Of a DNA stretch of 25,436 bases, positions 1-7,499 are shown one piece after another. Location: positions 1-25,436 of the forward strand of contig CAZIJO010000066.1 of NCBI GenBank assembly GCA_964539515.1, in the 5' to 3' direction. Under the pieces are notes generated by a model, which saw only the letters and a program-made list of their open reading frames with translations, searched no databases and was not told the origin of the DNA. Both the position numbers and the translations under genes were made by a program. This DNA comes from JADLHS01 sp964539515. Its GTDB lineage: Bacteria; Verrucomicrobiota; Verrucomicrobiia; Limisphaerales; JADLHS01. Within the stretch, counting starts at the first letter, position 1; each line of letters starts with the position of its first letter.

Positions 1-875
1 GGACTGGGAAAATTCAGCTCCCCACGAGTGCGAACATTTTGCCCATCGCCAATCCAGTTCAATGTAATTCGGGGCAATTCGAAACCGGCTGGCAAAGGGC
101 GGAATGCCGAACGAAACGGAAGCCAACCGGCAAAAACACCCAGCTCAGCCTCCGCTTCAAGCCAATAGTTGGTAGTGCGTGGTGTGTATGGAGTCTGGGT
201 GGCCGTTATCCGGGATCGGAATGACTCCAGAAGTTTCGGGCTTGGAGATTGAAGCCTGAGATCGGTGAGGGCGAGCATGGTCCATTCGCCGGCGCGGGAC
301 ACGACGGCTTCAAATTCTGGAGTTTCAAGTCTGAATTCTGAGGTGGCTGCTGTTGCTAAGGCCGCTTGCGCCGGCGAAGTGGCCGGGCGGTTGCCGCTGA
401 GGGATTTCAGGACAGCAGGGAGGTTGGTCCGCCAGAGGGCGGCTCGAACGGCATCGAGGCGGATGGCGAGCATGAGTGCCGTTGGCTGGTTCGTCTTGGA
501 CCGGACTTCGAGGTAAGATTCTTCCTGGACCAAATCGTCCAGTAGCGGTCGCAATAATGCGGTGGGTGCTTGGGCAAGGGGCGTTGTGGCAGCGAGCAAG
601 CGCCACGGAGCGGTCGAAAGCTTGTCCAAAGTCTGCGCTTCAAGCTTCGTGCTTTCCGGCAGATTCCAGATGGCCATGAAGTTGGTGGCGTTGCTTTCAG
701 TGGCGAGGCGCTTTTTGCCCAACCAGTGCAAGCGGGCCACCGTCCGGCTTTCATCTGCCGGCGCGCCGCCTTGGGTCGACGCCTTTGGGTTCGAATCCGA
801 TTTACTGCAGCCGGTGGCGACGGCAAGGAACAAAGTGGCGACAAGGCTGACGAGGCCGTTTAGCTTTATGTACAT
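1..875 (-). CDS. Putative lipoprotein, unknown function (3' end beyond window)
   Basis: An open minus-strand frame runs from an ATG at 875 to the left edge without a stop, giving at least 291 residues. The N-terminus (MYIKLNGLVSLVATLFLAV followed by ATGC) is a short signal with a lipobox-like site and Cys23, so a lipid-anchored envelope protein is inferred. The -3 residue is Ala rather than Leu, so the lipobox is not perfect. After a polar linker the protein is soluble, with no transmembrane segments or repeats that I recognise. I cannot assign a family. The plus-strand frames over this region are low-complexity shadows. No clear Shine-Dalgarno precedes the start. It is divergent from the exbB operon across 185 bases. 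Existence of the gene is well supported; function is unknown. Confidence 0.75.
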   Translation of the reverse strand, partial: MYIKLNGLVSLVATLFLAVATGCSKSDSNPKASTQGGAPADESRTVARLHWLGKKRLATESNATNFMAIWNLPESTKLEAQTLDKLSTAPWRLLAATTPLAQAPTALLRPLLDDLVQEESYLEVRSKTNQPTALMLAIRLDAVRAALWRTNLPAVLKSLSGNRPATSPAQAALATAATSEFRLETPEFEAVVSRAGEWTMLALTDLRLQSPSPKLLESFRSRITATQTPYTPRTTNYWLEAEAELGVFAGWLPFRSAFRPLPAGFELPRITLNWIGDGQNVRTRGELNFPS

Positions 876-1025
876 GACGCGCCCGGTTCTGCCAGAGAAT
901 TGGGGGAAGGGCAATTTGAAAACGACGTACTCAACGTCAAAAGCACTGCCAGCCATCGAAACCCACACCCAAATCCGGACCACACCTTCTCCACCGGAAA
1001 GGCGGCAATGCATTGAACTTGGCAC

Positions 1026-1054
1026 TTGGAACGCGGAACGCGAAACCCTATAAC
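1026..1054 (+). promoter_or_regulatory. Candidate sigma70-type promoter for the exbB operon
   Basis: TTGGAA (1026-1031) and TATAAC (1049-1054) are separated by exactly 17 bases. The predicted start point, about 7 bases after the -10, falls on or next to the exbB ATG at 1061, so the transcript could be leaderless. The spacer begins with a tandem GGAACGC heptamer (1028-1034, 1035-1041). This is prediction from sequence only. Confidence 0.4.
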
Positions 1055-1060
1055 TCCGCC

Positions 1061-1684
1061 ATGCCGAATTTACTGGTCAGCGGCGGCGAGATTCTCTGGG
1101 TTATCATTTTCGCCGGGGCCGCCGGAATCGTGGTCTTCATCGAACGCGCCCTGCACTGTCACCGGGCGCAGATCAATTCCACGGAGTTTCTCAACGGCGT
1201 GCGCACCGTCATCAAGCGCGACAACATTGTGGAGGCTATCTCTATCTGCGACGCCACCCCCGGTCCGGTGTCGCGCCTGGTCAAGACCGCCATTCTGAAT
1301 CGCGACCATGGCCGCGAGCGCGTCCGTGAATCCCTCGACGAAGCCGGCCTGGCGGAAGTGCCGCGGCTGGAGGAGCGTCTCGATCTGCTGGCGACCATTG
1401 CCCAACTCGCGCCCTTGCTTGGACTGCTCGGTACGGTGCTGGGCTTCATCAAGGCATTTACAAAACTCCAGGCGGAGGGGCCTTATGCCTATGGTGGATT
1501 AATGACCGAAGGCATCGGGCAGGCATTGATCTGTTGCGCCGCCGGGTTGTCCGTGGCGATACCGCTGCATGCGGGCTACAACTATCTCGTCAGCCGCGTG
1601 AACAGCATTGTGACCGACATGGGCCGCGCCGCAAATGAGATTGTAGCCATCGTCACCGAAAACGGTCGCGCCAAGGCCACATGA
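1061..1684 (+). CDS. exbB: ExbB/TolQ/MotA-family proton channel subunit
   Basis: The product is 207 residues and belongs to the MotA/TolQ/ExbB proton channel family. These inner-membrane subunits form a pentamer around ExbD/TolR and use the proton-motive force to energise TonB-dependent outer-membrane transport or related work. A first membrane segment lies at about residues 8-30 (GEILWVIIFAGAAGIVVFIE). A long cytoplasmic loop follows, then the two family helices: one around ATIAQLAPLLGLLGTVLGF and one around ICCAAGLSVAIPLHAGY. The ATG at 1061 is preferred over an in-frame TTG at 1013 because it places the first membrane helix close to the N-terminus. The stop at 1682-1684 is one base from the exbD ATG, so the genes are co-translated. 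Confidence 0.9.
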   Translation: MPNLLVSGGEILWVIIFAGAAGIVVFIERALHCHRAQINSTEFLNGVRTVIKRDNIVEAISICDATPGPVSRLVKTAILNRDHGRERVRESLDEAGLAEVPRLEERLDLLATIAQLAPLLGLLGTVLGFIKAFTKLQAEGPYAYGGLMTEGIGQALICCAAGLSVAIPLHAGYNYLVSRVNSIVTDMGRAANEIVAIVTENGRAKAT

Positions 1685-1685
1685 T

Positions 1686-2111
1686 ATGAAATTTCGTCGT
1701 CGCGCCCGGCTGCCGCGCACGCCGTTCGACGTCACGGCGTATGCGGCCGTGTTCTTCCTTATGGTGTTGATGCTGTTGCTCAGCACCCGCAGTTACACCC
1801 CGGGGGTAAGGATCAGGTTGCCGGTTGCCGACGACCTGCCCGGGGTCGACCAACCCACGGTGACCGTGGCCATGGACGAGAGCGGCCGCTATTATTTTGA
1901 CAGTCAGCCCATCGCGGAAGCGGCCTTGAAGGTGCAGCTCACCAACGCCGCTGGGCGTGCCACCGGACCGATCACCCTCGTCATCCAGGCCGACAAGGCG
2001 GTCCGGCACGAGAACCTCATGCGCCTGACCTTGCTGGCACGCGATGCCGGCATTCGCGATGCACTGCTGGCCACGTTACCGCGGCCCGTAGTTGCTCCCG
2101 CCCGGCCATGA
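1686..2111 (+). CDS. exbD: ExbD/TolR-family energy-transduction protein
   Basis: A protein of 141 residues with the ExbD/TolR layout: a basic cytoplasmic N-terminus, one membrane helix at about residues 16-36, and a periplasmic domain. The proton-carrying aspartate of the family is present as D15 in TPFDV, right at the start of the helix. The periplasmic part has the usual strand pattern, with ITLVIQADKAVRHENLMRL matching the family's conserved ADK segment. It follows exbB by one base and overlaps the next gene by four bases (ATGA), so the three products are expected in one complex. It could equally be called TolR, but the TonB-like neighbour favours ExbD. Confidence 0.85.
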   Translation: MKFRRRARLPRTPFDVTAYAAVFFLMVLMLLLSTRSYTPGVRIRLPVADDLPGVDQPTVTVAMDESGRYYFDSQPIAEAALKVQLTNAAGRATGPITLVIQADKAVRHENLMRLTLLARDAGIRDALLATLPRPVVAPARP

Positions 2112-2887
2112 ACGCCGTGCCCGTTGCTCATGCTAAAGGCTCCTGGCCGTGGCATCGCTGGGCGCTTTTTATCGGACTGGTTTTCGCCATTCATATTGGA
2201 TTGCTTTTCGCTTTGGGAAACCGCAAGCCGATTGTGCGGCGCGCCGTCGTCAATGCGCCAGTGCTGCAATTGACCGTGCGCCGGAGCGAGCGGGAACAAC
2301 TCGACGACCCGACGCTCTTTGCCCTACCACATCCAAATGGATTTGCGGGCGCGGCCTGGATCCGCCGGCCGCGGCTGGAGTTCGCGCCGTTCCGCTGGAC
2401 TGAACCTCCGCGCCTCCTCGCCCTGTCCGGCGAAAACCTGGGAGTGACTTTCCTGAAGCACCGGGAGACAAACCGGGTGGCGCGACTTGATCTCGAACTC
2501 GAGATTCTGCCGCCGTCGGGATTCACCCCGCTCAATCCCGTAGCCCCGACATTGCTCACGAACCGGAACTCCCGGGCAAGCCTCGGCGGCGAAGTCACCA
2601 AACGTAAATGGTTGAATGCGCCCACTGATTTGCCCCCGCAGCGCGCGGCCGACATCTTGACGAACACGGTAGTGCAGGTCTGGGTCGGGACGGACGGCAG
2701 AGTCTTTTCCCCAACGCTCCTCCTGCCGGGTAGCGGATCGAAGGACGCGGATCAGCTCGCGCTCAAACTCGCGCGTGCCGCCCAATTCGCCCCGCTCGCA
2801 GGAGCTGCCGCGCAATTGACCCGTGGAACTTTGATATTTGAATGGCATACCTTGCCGCTAGCGAGTTCCTCTCCGGTGACGCCATGA
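2108..2887 (+). CDS. TonB-like energy transducer
   Basis: A 259-residue protein with one N-terminal membrane helix (about residues 17-37) and a periplasmic remainder. The C-terminal stretch at about residues 180-252 has the TonB-C pattern: VVQVWVGTDGRVFSP, a loop, then a helix rich in Ala and Leu (DADQLALKLARAAQFAPL) and a closing strand. It is inferred to couple ExbB/ExbD to an outer-membrane receptor. Unlike classical TonB it lacks a long proline-rich spacer; the middle region is mixed Pro, Arg and Leu. No TonB-dependent receptor gene is in the window. It overlaps exbD by ATGA and its stop overlaps a 13-codon reading frame. Confidence 0.7.
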   Translation: MNAVPVAHAKGSWPWHRWALFIGLVFAIHIGLLFALGNRKPIVRRAVVNAPVLQLTVRRSEREQLDDPTLFALPHPNGFAGAAWIRRPRLEFAPFRWTEPPRLLALSGENLGVTFLKHRETNRVARLDLELEILPPSGFTPLNPVAPTLLTNRNSRASLGGEVTKRKWLNAPTDLPPQRAADILTNTVVQVWVGTDGRVFSPTLLLPGSGSKDADQLALKLARAAQFAPLAGAAAQLTRGTLIFEWHTLPLASSSPVTP

Positions 2888-2925
2888 ACGACACGCCTTA
2901 TTTCCGCACGGTATCCGCGCATTAA
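2884..2925 (+). CDS. 13-residue micro-ORF bridging the TonB-like and zinc-ribbon genes
   Basis: The ATG at 2884 overlaps the TonB-like stop (ATGA) and the reading frame (MNDTPYFRTVSAH) ends in TAA at 2925, four bases before the next gene's ATG. The placement fits a translational relay between the two genes, but a 13-codon frame can arise by chance and no homology can be seen. Confidence 0.25.
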   Translation: MNDTPYFRTVSAH

Positions 2926-2929
2926 CGCC

Positions 2930-3154
2930 ATGTCCGATTCCGCCCTTATCTTCGCCTACGTGGCGCTGCTGCTCGCGGGGTTGTGCGCCCTGACCATCTA
3001 TTCGGAAACGCGCCGGCGCCGCTTTCGTCCCGCCGCGAACGAAGACCGGATCTTTCGCTGCGATAAATGCGGCCTGGTTTACACTGATGATCCGGATGTG
3101 GACCGCTCGCGTTGTTCACAGTGCGGAAAACTGAACGAGGCGTTTAAGTTCTAA
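2930..3154 (+). CDS. Small membrane-anchored zinc-ribbon protein
   Basis: A 74-residue protein with one membrane segment (residues about 5-23, ALIFAYVALLLAGLCALTI), a basic stretch (ETRRRRFRP) that should stay cytoplasmic, and a zinc ribbon formed by C44-x2-C47 and C62-x2-C65. The ribbon has the form RCDKCGLVY...RCSQCG, as in rubredoxin-like or hydrogenase-nickel-incorporation-like ribbons. Its role is not known. As the last gene of the exbB-exbD-tonB unit it may act as an accessory or regulatory part of that membrane complex; this is inferred from position only. Confidence 0.7.
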   Translation: MSDSALIFAYVALLLAGLCALTIYSETRRRRFRPAANEDRIFRCDKCGLVYTDDPDVDRSRCSQCGKLNEAFKF

Positions 3155-3250
3155 CCCTCCAATTTCAGGATTGCGGTCGGCACGGCGGTATTGTGGCGTG
3201 CAGCCCGCTTGAACCTTGTATCGGTTGATGATTTCGGCGAAAACCCAAGC

Positions 3251-4237
3251 ATGTCGTCCACGGCCAACGTCACCATCCACGCCAGCCAGTTCCCGGAAAA
3301 CGTCCGGCGTGATCTGCTGGTCTCGCTTCGGACCCGGCAGGTGAACCACAAATTTCACTACGATTCCGTCAAACAAACAAACCAGTGGCTCGCATTGCAC
3401 CAGGCCCACTCACCTTCGCGCAATGACGTGGACTGCACGGTAACTTACGATCGTGCATTTGACGGGGTGATCGCCCGGATTGCGCCCGCCGCAATCCACC
3501 TCGTCGGTCTGGGTTGCGGAGGTGGACAAAAGGACACGCGTCTGCTGAATTTGCTGCGCGCCGCCGGGAAAGAGATCAGCTACACGCCCTGCGATGTCGC
3601 CGTGGCGATGACGCTCGTCGCGCGGCAGACCGCGCTCGCCGTGCTGCCGGAGGCAAGGTGTTTTCCCCTCGTCTGCGATCTGGCGACGACGAATGATTTG
3701 CCGGAGGTCTTTGCGGGACGGGACGCCCCTGGAAACATGCGTCTGCTCACCTTTTTCGGGATGATCCCCAACTTCGAACCGGAAGAAATTCTGGCCAAAC
3801 TCGCGGCGCTTCTTCGGCCCCAAGATGCCCTTCTGTTCAGTGCCAACCTGGCCCCGGGAGCGGATTATGCCGCGGGGGTGCGTCAGGTTTTGCCGCAATA
3901 CGACAATCCCCTGACGCGCGAGTGGTTGATGATGTTCCTGGTCGATTTAGGGATTGAGCGTGGCGATGGCGACTTGCGGTTTGGGGTCGAGGACCAGTCA
4001 GGTCGGAGTGGTTTAAAGAAAATTGTGGCCCGGTTTCATTTTGCGCGGACGCGGCAGATCCTCGTTGGGGAGGAGCGGTTCGTGTTCTCCGCCGGGGACG
4101 TCATGCAGCTTTTCTTTTCCTACCGATACACACCCGCACTCGTCCAAAGTGTGCTGGCGGAAGGCGGACTGAGGGTCGAGGACAAATGGCTCACCCGATC
4201 GGGCGAGGAGGGGGTTTTCCTGGTGAAAGCCGGTTGA
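3251..4237 (+). CDS. EgtD-like SAM-dependent methyltransferase
   Basis: A 328-residue protein resembling the histidine-specific methyltransferase family (EgtD, Methyltransf_33). The SAM-binding loop is visible at residues about 83-95 (HLVGLGCGGGQKD), followed by the family's ISYTPCDVA segment, which in EgtD reads like YVPVDIS. The N-terminal KFHYDSVKQTNQW corresponds loosely to the KFFYD-G-xLFD element. EgtD makes trimethyl-histidine (hercynine) for ergothioneine synthesis. No EgtB-type sulfoxide synthase gene is nearby, and the N-terminal match is partial, so the substrate may be a different amino acid or peptide. The ATG at 3251 is preferred to a TTG at 3191. Family assignment is likely; substrate unknown. 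Confidence 0.65.
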   Translation: MSSTANVTIHASQFPENVRRDLLVSLRTRQVNHKFHYDSVKQTNQWLALHQAHSPSRNDVDCTVTYDRAFDGVIARIAPAAIHLVGLGCGGGQKDTRLLNLLRAAGKEISYTPCDVAVAMTLVARQTALAVLPEARCFPLVCDLATTNDLPEVFAGRDAPGNMRLLTFFGMIPNFEPEEILAKLAALLRPQDALLFSANLAPGADYAAGVRQVLPQYDNPLTREWLMMFLVDLGIERGDGDLRFGVEDQSGRSGLKKIVARFHFARTRQILVGEERFVFSAGDVMQLFFSYRYTPALVQSVLAEGGLRVEDKWLTRSGEEGVFLVKAG

Positions 4238-4293
4238 CCGAAAGGAGCGCCGTACGCCCTCCCGATGCTTCGGTTCCGGGCATAACCCCACCC

Positions 4294-5181
4294 TTAAAAT
4301 ACTTTCATCGTGTCCAGCACGGCCTTGATGCGCGGGACTTCGTGGGTACGGAACATATCGGTTTTGCCGAGCGCAGCCAAGACGGCGAAAAAAGGTTCGG
4401 CACAACGCACTTCTTCCCCAAAGAACTCAAACGCATGCGGCAGCGCCTGGCAGATTGGGAAACCCAAGGAGCGCAGGCGAAACGAATTGAGAAACACGTG
4501 CATCTGATGGCGAACGCGTACGGCGCTGTCCTGCAAGTTCCGATAGTAGAAACCGAGGCCCGGATCGAGAAGGATGCGTTCCACGCCATTCCTTTGCGCG
4601 AAATCAATCTGCCGGGCAAAGTAATCGTACATCCTTCCCACGGGGTCGGCACTGAAATCAAAATCGCCGACTTCCCGGACGTTGCGACCCTGAACATAAC
4701 AGATGATCACCGCCGCGTCGTGCGCCGCTGCGAGGCGGAACAACTCATCGCTCCCTTCCGTCCCGGTGAGATTGATGGCGTTGGCCCCCGCCTCGAGGCA
4801 CGCCCGGGCAACGGCGGGTTGATAGGTCTCAACGGAGACTAAAATCCCCGCCGCGCGCAACTCGCGCACTACGGGCAGCAGTTTGGAATTTTGCCCGGCG
4901 GCATCCTGGCGGACCGCCTGAGCGAGGGTGGACTCGGCCCCGACGTCCACCAGATCGGCCCCCTGGGCTAGCAAGACCTTGCCGCGTTGTCCGGCGGCGG
5001 AGGTCGTCAGACAAACACTTTCGCGATACCACGAATCCGCCGAGAGATTGAGCACCCCCATGATCGCGGGTTGGGAGTTGAACGCGAAATGTTTGCCGCC
5101 AATGGCGAATTCGCTGACGCGCGCAACCGCTGCCGCGCGGTTCTTCTCCAGCAATTCGGCAAGTTGTTCCAAGTTTAGCAT
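4294..5181 (-). CDS. Dihydropteroate-synthase-like TIM barrel, degenerate pterin site
   Basis: A 295-residue product that follows the dihydropteroate synthase (FolP, pterin-binding) fold from end to end. IMGVLNLSADSW corresponds to the first strand (usually VMGILNVTPDSF), VDVGAEST to the DIGGEST motif, AINLTG to IND, and LLDPGLGF to the DPGFGF motif. Key catalytic elements differ. The Lys after DPGFGFGK is replaced (GFYYRN), and the SRK motif that binds phosphate and pterin is absent (QALPHAFEF at that place). The last strand keeps a THEV match to VHDV. It is therefore probably not a standard folate enzyme but a DHPS-fold relative with another substrate. The ATG at 5181 was chosen over a TTG at 5256. 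It converges on the methyltransferase with a 56-base gap. Confidence 0.65.
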   Translation of the reverse strand: MLNLEQLAELLEKNRAAAVARVSEFAIGGKHFAFNSQPAIMGVLNLSADSWYRESVCLTTSAAGQRGKVLLAQGADLVDVGAESTLAQAVRQDAAGQNSKLLPVVRELRAAGILVSVETYQPAVARACLEAGANAINLTGTEGSDELFRLAAAHDAAVIICYVQGRNVREVGDFDFSADPVGRMYDYFARQIDFAQRNGVERILLDPGLGFYYRNLQDSAVRVRHQMHVFLNSFRLRSLGFPICQALPHAFEFFGEEVRCAEPFFAVLAALGKTDMFRTHEVPRIKAVLDTMKVF

Positions 5182-5277
5182 GAGCGATGAGGCTGACGAT
5201 TCGTTGTCGGGCAGGTTAACGATGGAGTGAGGGTGGTTCAATGCGGCATTCCGCAACGTGTATTTGAACAGCGGGCG

Positions 5278-5328
5278 GCGGGGGCAGGTTGAATCCTGTC
5301 CCCGCTGAGGCGGTGACGCATCGCCTCA
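5278..5328. other. Two adjacent hairpins
   Basis: GCGGGGGCAGG (5278-5288) pairs with CCTGTCCCCGC (5295-5305) around a 6-base loop with one G-T type mismatch. It is followed immediately by TGAGGCG (5306-5312) paired perfectly with CGCCTCA (5322-5328) around a 9-base loop. There is no T-tract on either side, so a structured leader or regulator site is as likely as a terminator. Confidence 0.4.
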
Positions 5329-5410
5329 AAAGGCCCAACCTCAGTTTCGCAATCCGTGAGCAACTTTGGTCAAGAAAAGGGGAAACAAATCGCTTGCCGT
5401 CCGTCGTTCG

Positions 5411-5419
5411 TGGCATAAT
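5411..5419 (+). promoter_or_regulatory. Possible extended -10 element for the exported carbohydrate cluster
   Basis: TGG-CATAAT matches an extended -10 (TGn-TATAAT) with one change. No good -35 lies at the right distance; TTGCCG is only 14 bases upstream. It is about 160 bases before the ATG at 5582. Confidence 0.25.
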
Positions 5420-5581
5420 GTGAACTAAATTGAGAGTGCCGAAGAAGAAATTATCCTTCAGGCCTATGGCGTCGAAGGCACAAACGGCCGCCGCATCGAT
5501 CCTGGCTGGGACGTATCCCTTCGTGGCCATCCCGGGTCGGACCGCGGCGAGATCCACACCAAATCCCAATCAAGCAATACT

Positions 5582-6544
5582 ATGAATCGTCGCACGTTCG
5601 TCAAAAACAGCCTGCTCGGTTCCGCCAGCCTTGCGCTGGCATTGGATGCCCATGCCGCGGACTCACCCAAACCCGCCGCCGCGCCGGCCCCAACGGCGCC
5701 GACCCTCCCCAAAGGGCGCATCGGCAAGCTTGAGGTCAGCCGTTTGATCCTCGGCGGGAACCTGCTCACGCACTACACGCACAGTCGCGACTTGCAATAC
5801 GTTTACCGGCTGGCCGCGCAGTATAACACCGACGAGAAGATCATGGAGACGCTCGCCCTGGCGGAGAAACAGGGCATCAACACCGTGTCGATGCACAATC
5901 CGCCGCATCCCATCTCCGTGCTGCGCCGGTACCGGAAGGAACGCGGCGGCAAGATCCAGTGGATCATCTGCCCAACGGCGCCACCGGAGCCGGACATGGC
6001 AAAGTATCGGGAACACGTCGAGGCGTTGATCAAGGATGGCTGCGAGTCAATTTACCTGTGGGGCGTCCATGCGGATTCCCTGGTGGCGCAAGGTAAGATC
6101 GACCTGCTGAACAAGGCCGTCGAATTGCCGAAGGAATTCGGTGTGCCTTCCGGGGTGGGTGGGCATTCGCTGGAGGTGGTCAAGGCCTGCGAAAAGCACG
6201 GCATCCAGGCTGATTTCTACATCAAGACCTTTCACCATCATAGCTACCCGACCGCGCCCAAACCGGAACAGCTCAAGGAGCCTTACAACGAATTCCCTGG
6301 CTACTGGTGCGCCAGCCCGCAAGAAACCGCGGAGGTGATGAAATCCGTCAAGAAACCCTGGATCGCCTTCAAGACCATGGCCGCCGGGGCGATCCCGCCC
6401 AAGAACGCCTTCCGCTATGCTTTCAACAACGGCGCCGACTTCGTGCTGGCCGGAATGTTTGACTTCGAGATCCCCGAAGACACGCAGTTCGCCCGCGAGG
6501 CCATTGCCAGCTACAGCGAACGCGCCCGTCCGTGGACCGCGTGA
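5582..6544 (+). CDS. Tat-exported aldo/keto-reductase-like TIM barrel protein
   Basis: A 320-residue protein starting with a twin-arginine signal (MNRRTFVKNSLLGSAS, then a hydrophobic stretch ending AHA) and a Pro/Ala-rich linker at residues 30-43. The core begins like an aldo/keto reductase (GRIGKLEVSRLILGGNLL) and keeps an eight-stranded barrel pattern. The catalytic Asp-x3-Tyr segment of the family is replaced by GINTVSMHNPP, and no clear NADPH-binding tail motif is seen. It probably binds a sugar or related ligand in the periplasm without classical reductase chemistry. It is the first gene of a five-gene plus-strand cluster. The ATG at 5582 is fixed by the Tat signal. Confidence 0.7.
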   Translation: MNRRTFVKNSLLGSASLALALDAHAADSPKPAAAPAPTAPTLPKGRIGKLEVSRLILGGNLLTHYTHSRDLQYVYRLAAQYNTDEKIMETLALAEKQGINTVSMHNPPHPISVLRRYRKERGGKIQWIICPTAPPEPDMAKYREHVEALIKDGCESIYLWGVHADSLVAQGKIDLLNKAVELPKEFGVPSGVGGHSLEVVKACEKHGIQADFYIKTFHHHSYPTAPKPEQLKEPYNEFPGYWCASPQETAEVMKSVKKPWIAFKTMAAGAIPPKNAFRYAFNNGADFVLAGMFDFEIPEDTQFAREAIASYSERARPWTA

Positions 6545-6604
6545 AAGCGCACTAACCCAGGATTCTCTGGCAATACGCCACTGACCTCCACCGATGGCCG
6601 GCTC

Positions 6605-7480
6605 ATGAAAAAATTTTTCCAAACTGTGCTCGTGGCCGCGGCGTTGTTCCTGGCAGCGCTCGATTCGGCCGCTGGGGCCACCAATGCCTTCTTCCCGTTC
6701 TGCATCGACTGGCACGACGCGAAGAAGCGGTCGTTGGCGGAGCAGGCCCAGATGCTCAAGGAACTTGGTTACGACGGTGTGGGCCACATCTGGCTCGACA
6801 AAGTCGCCGAGCGATTAAAGACCCTTGACGACGCCGGATTGAAACTTTTTCAAATCACCATGGTGGTGGAGGTGGCAACAAACAAACCCGCCTACGACCC
6901 ACGTTTCAAGGAAGTTCTCGCCCTGGTGAAGGGGCGGCAAGTGCAGTTCGACCTGCTGGTCAACGGCATGAAGCCTTCGGATCCATCGGTGGATCCGCAT
7001 GCCGTCGTGATCTTGCGCGAAATGTCCGACCTGGCCCGTGATTCGGGTGCGCAGTTGTTGCTCTATCCGCATCAAGGTTCCTGGGTGGAACGCATTGAGG
7101 ACTCCATTCGCGTGGCGGAGAAGGTCGATCGCCCCAATGTCGGGGTGATGTTCAACCTCTGCCACTGGCTGCGCGTGGACAAGCAACGCGACTACAAACC
7201 GCTATTGAAGCAGGCCCTGCCCCGGCTGTGGGCGGTGTCCATCAATGGCGCGGACGAATTCAGCGATCAACCGGGGTGGGATCGGTACATCCAGCCACTG
7301 GGACAAGGCAATTTCGATGTAGCGGGCTTCCTGCAAACCCTGCGCGACCTCGGTTACCGCGGTCCGATTGGTCTCCAATGCTATGGTATTGGCGGCGACA
7401 CCCGCGAGCACCTGGAACGTTCAATGACCGCATGGCGTCAATTGACAACTCCCGCCCGCAAGGATGCACCCGGACCTTAA
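6605..7480 (+). CDS. Exported sugar phosphate isomerase/epimerase-like TIM barrel
   Basis: A 291-residue protein with a Sec signal peptide (MKKFFQTVLVAAALFLAALD, cleavage after about residue 24) and a xylose-isomerase-like (AP endonuclease 2 family) barrel. Recognisable strands include LLLYPHQG and NVGVMFNLCHWLR and the C-terminal LGQGNFD. In characterised members the first is usually E-x-H and the second D-x-x-H. Here Tyr and Asn take the acidic positions, so metal binding may differ. Export and position between a Tat-exported barrel and a glucanase suggest work on sugars in the periplasm. Substrate is unknown. Confidence 0.75.
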   Translation: MKKFFQTVLVAAALFLAALDSAAGATNAFFPFCIDWHDAKKRSLAEQAQMLKELGYDGVGHIWLDKVAERLKTLDDAGLKLFQITMVVEVATNKPAYDPRFKEVLALVKGRQVQFDLLVNGMKPSDPSVDPHAVVILREMSDLARDSGAQLLLYPHQGSWVERIEDSIRVAEKVDRPNVGVMFNLCHWLRVDKQRDYKPLLKQALPRLWAVSINGADEFSDQPGWDRYIQPLGQGNFDVAGFLQTLRDLGYRGPIGLQCYGIGGDTREHLERSMTAWRQLTTPARKDAPGP

Positions 7481-7499
7481 ACTCACGGTGGCGAGCCTG

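Larger units (their letters stand above)
5182..5581. other. 400-base intergenic region with hairpins and a weak promoter
   Basis: This gap separates the minus-strand DHPS-like gene from the plus-strand carbohydrate cluster, so it should hold divergent promoters. I see a tandem hairpin pair at 5278-5328 and a possible extended -10 box at 5411-5419. A 39-codon plus frame (5466-5585) overlaps the next ATG, but nothing else supports it. Confidence 0.5.

Noticed and set aside
407..844. Minus- and plus-strand frames of 60-160 codons in the first kilobase
   Set aside because: The continuous minus frame with a lipoprotein signal from 875 explains the region; the others are Pro/Arg/Ser-rich shadows.
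5466..5585. A 39-codon plus frame overlapping the AKR-like ATG by ATGA, and an in-frame codon-like extension upstream of 5582
   Set aside because: The Tat signal fixes the real start at 5582; the short frame has no ribosome site or recognisable sequence, so coding potential is weak.
6047..6787. A 246-codon minus-strand frame opposite the AKR-like and isomerase-like genes
   Set aside because: It spans the junction of two well-supported plus-strand genes and shows only composition-driven sequence.
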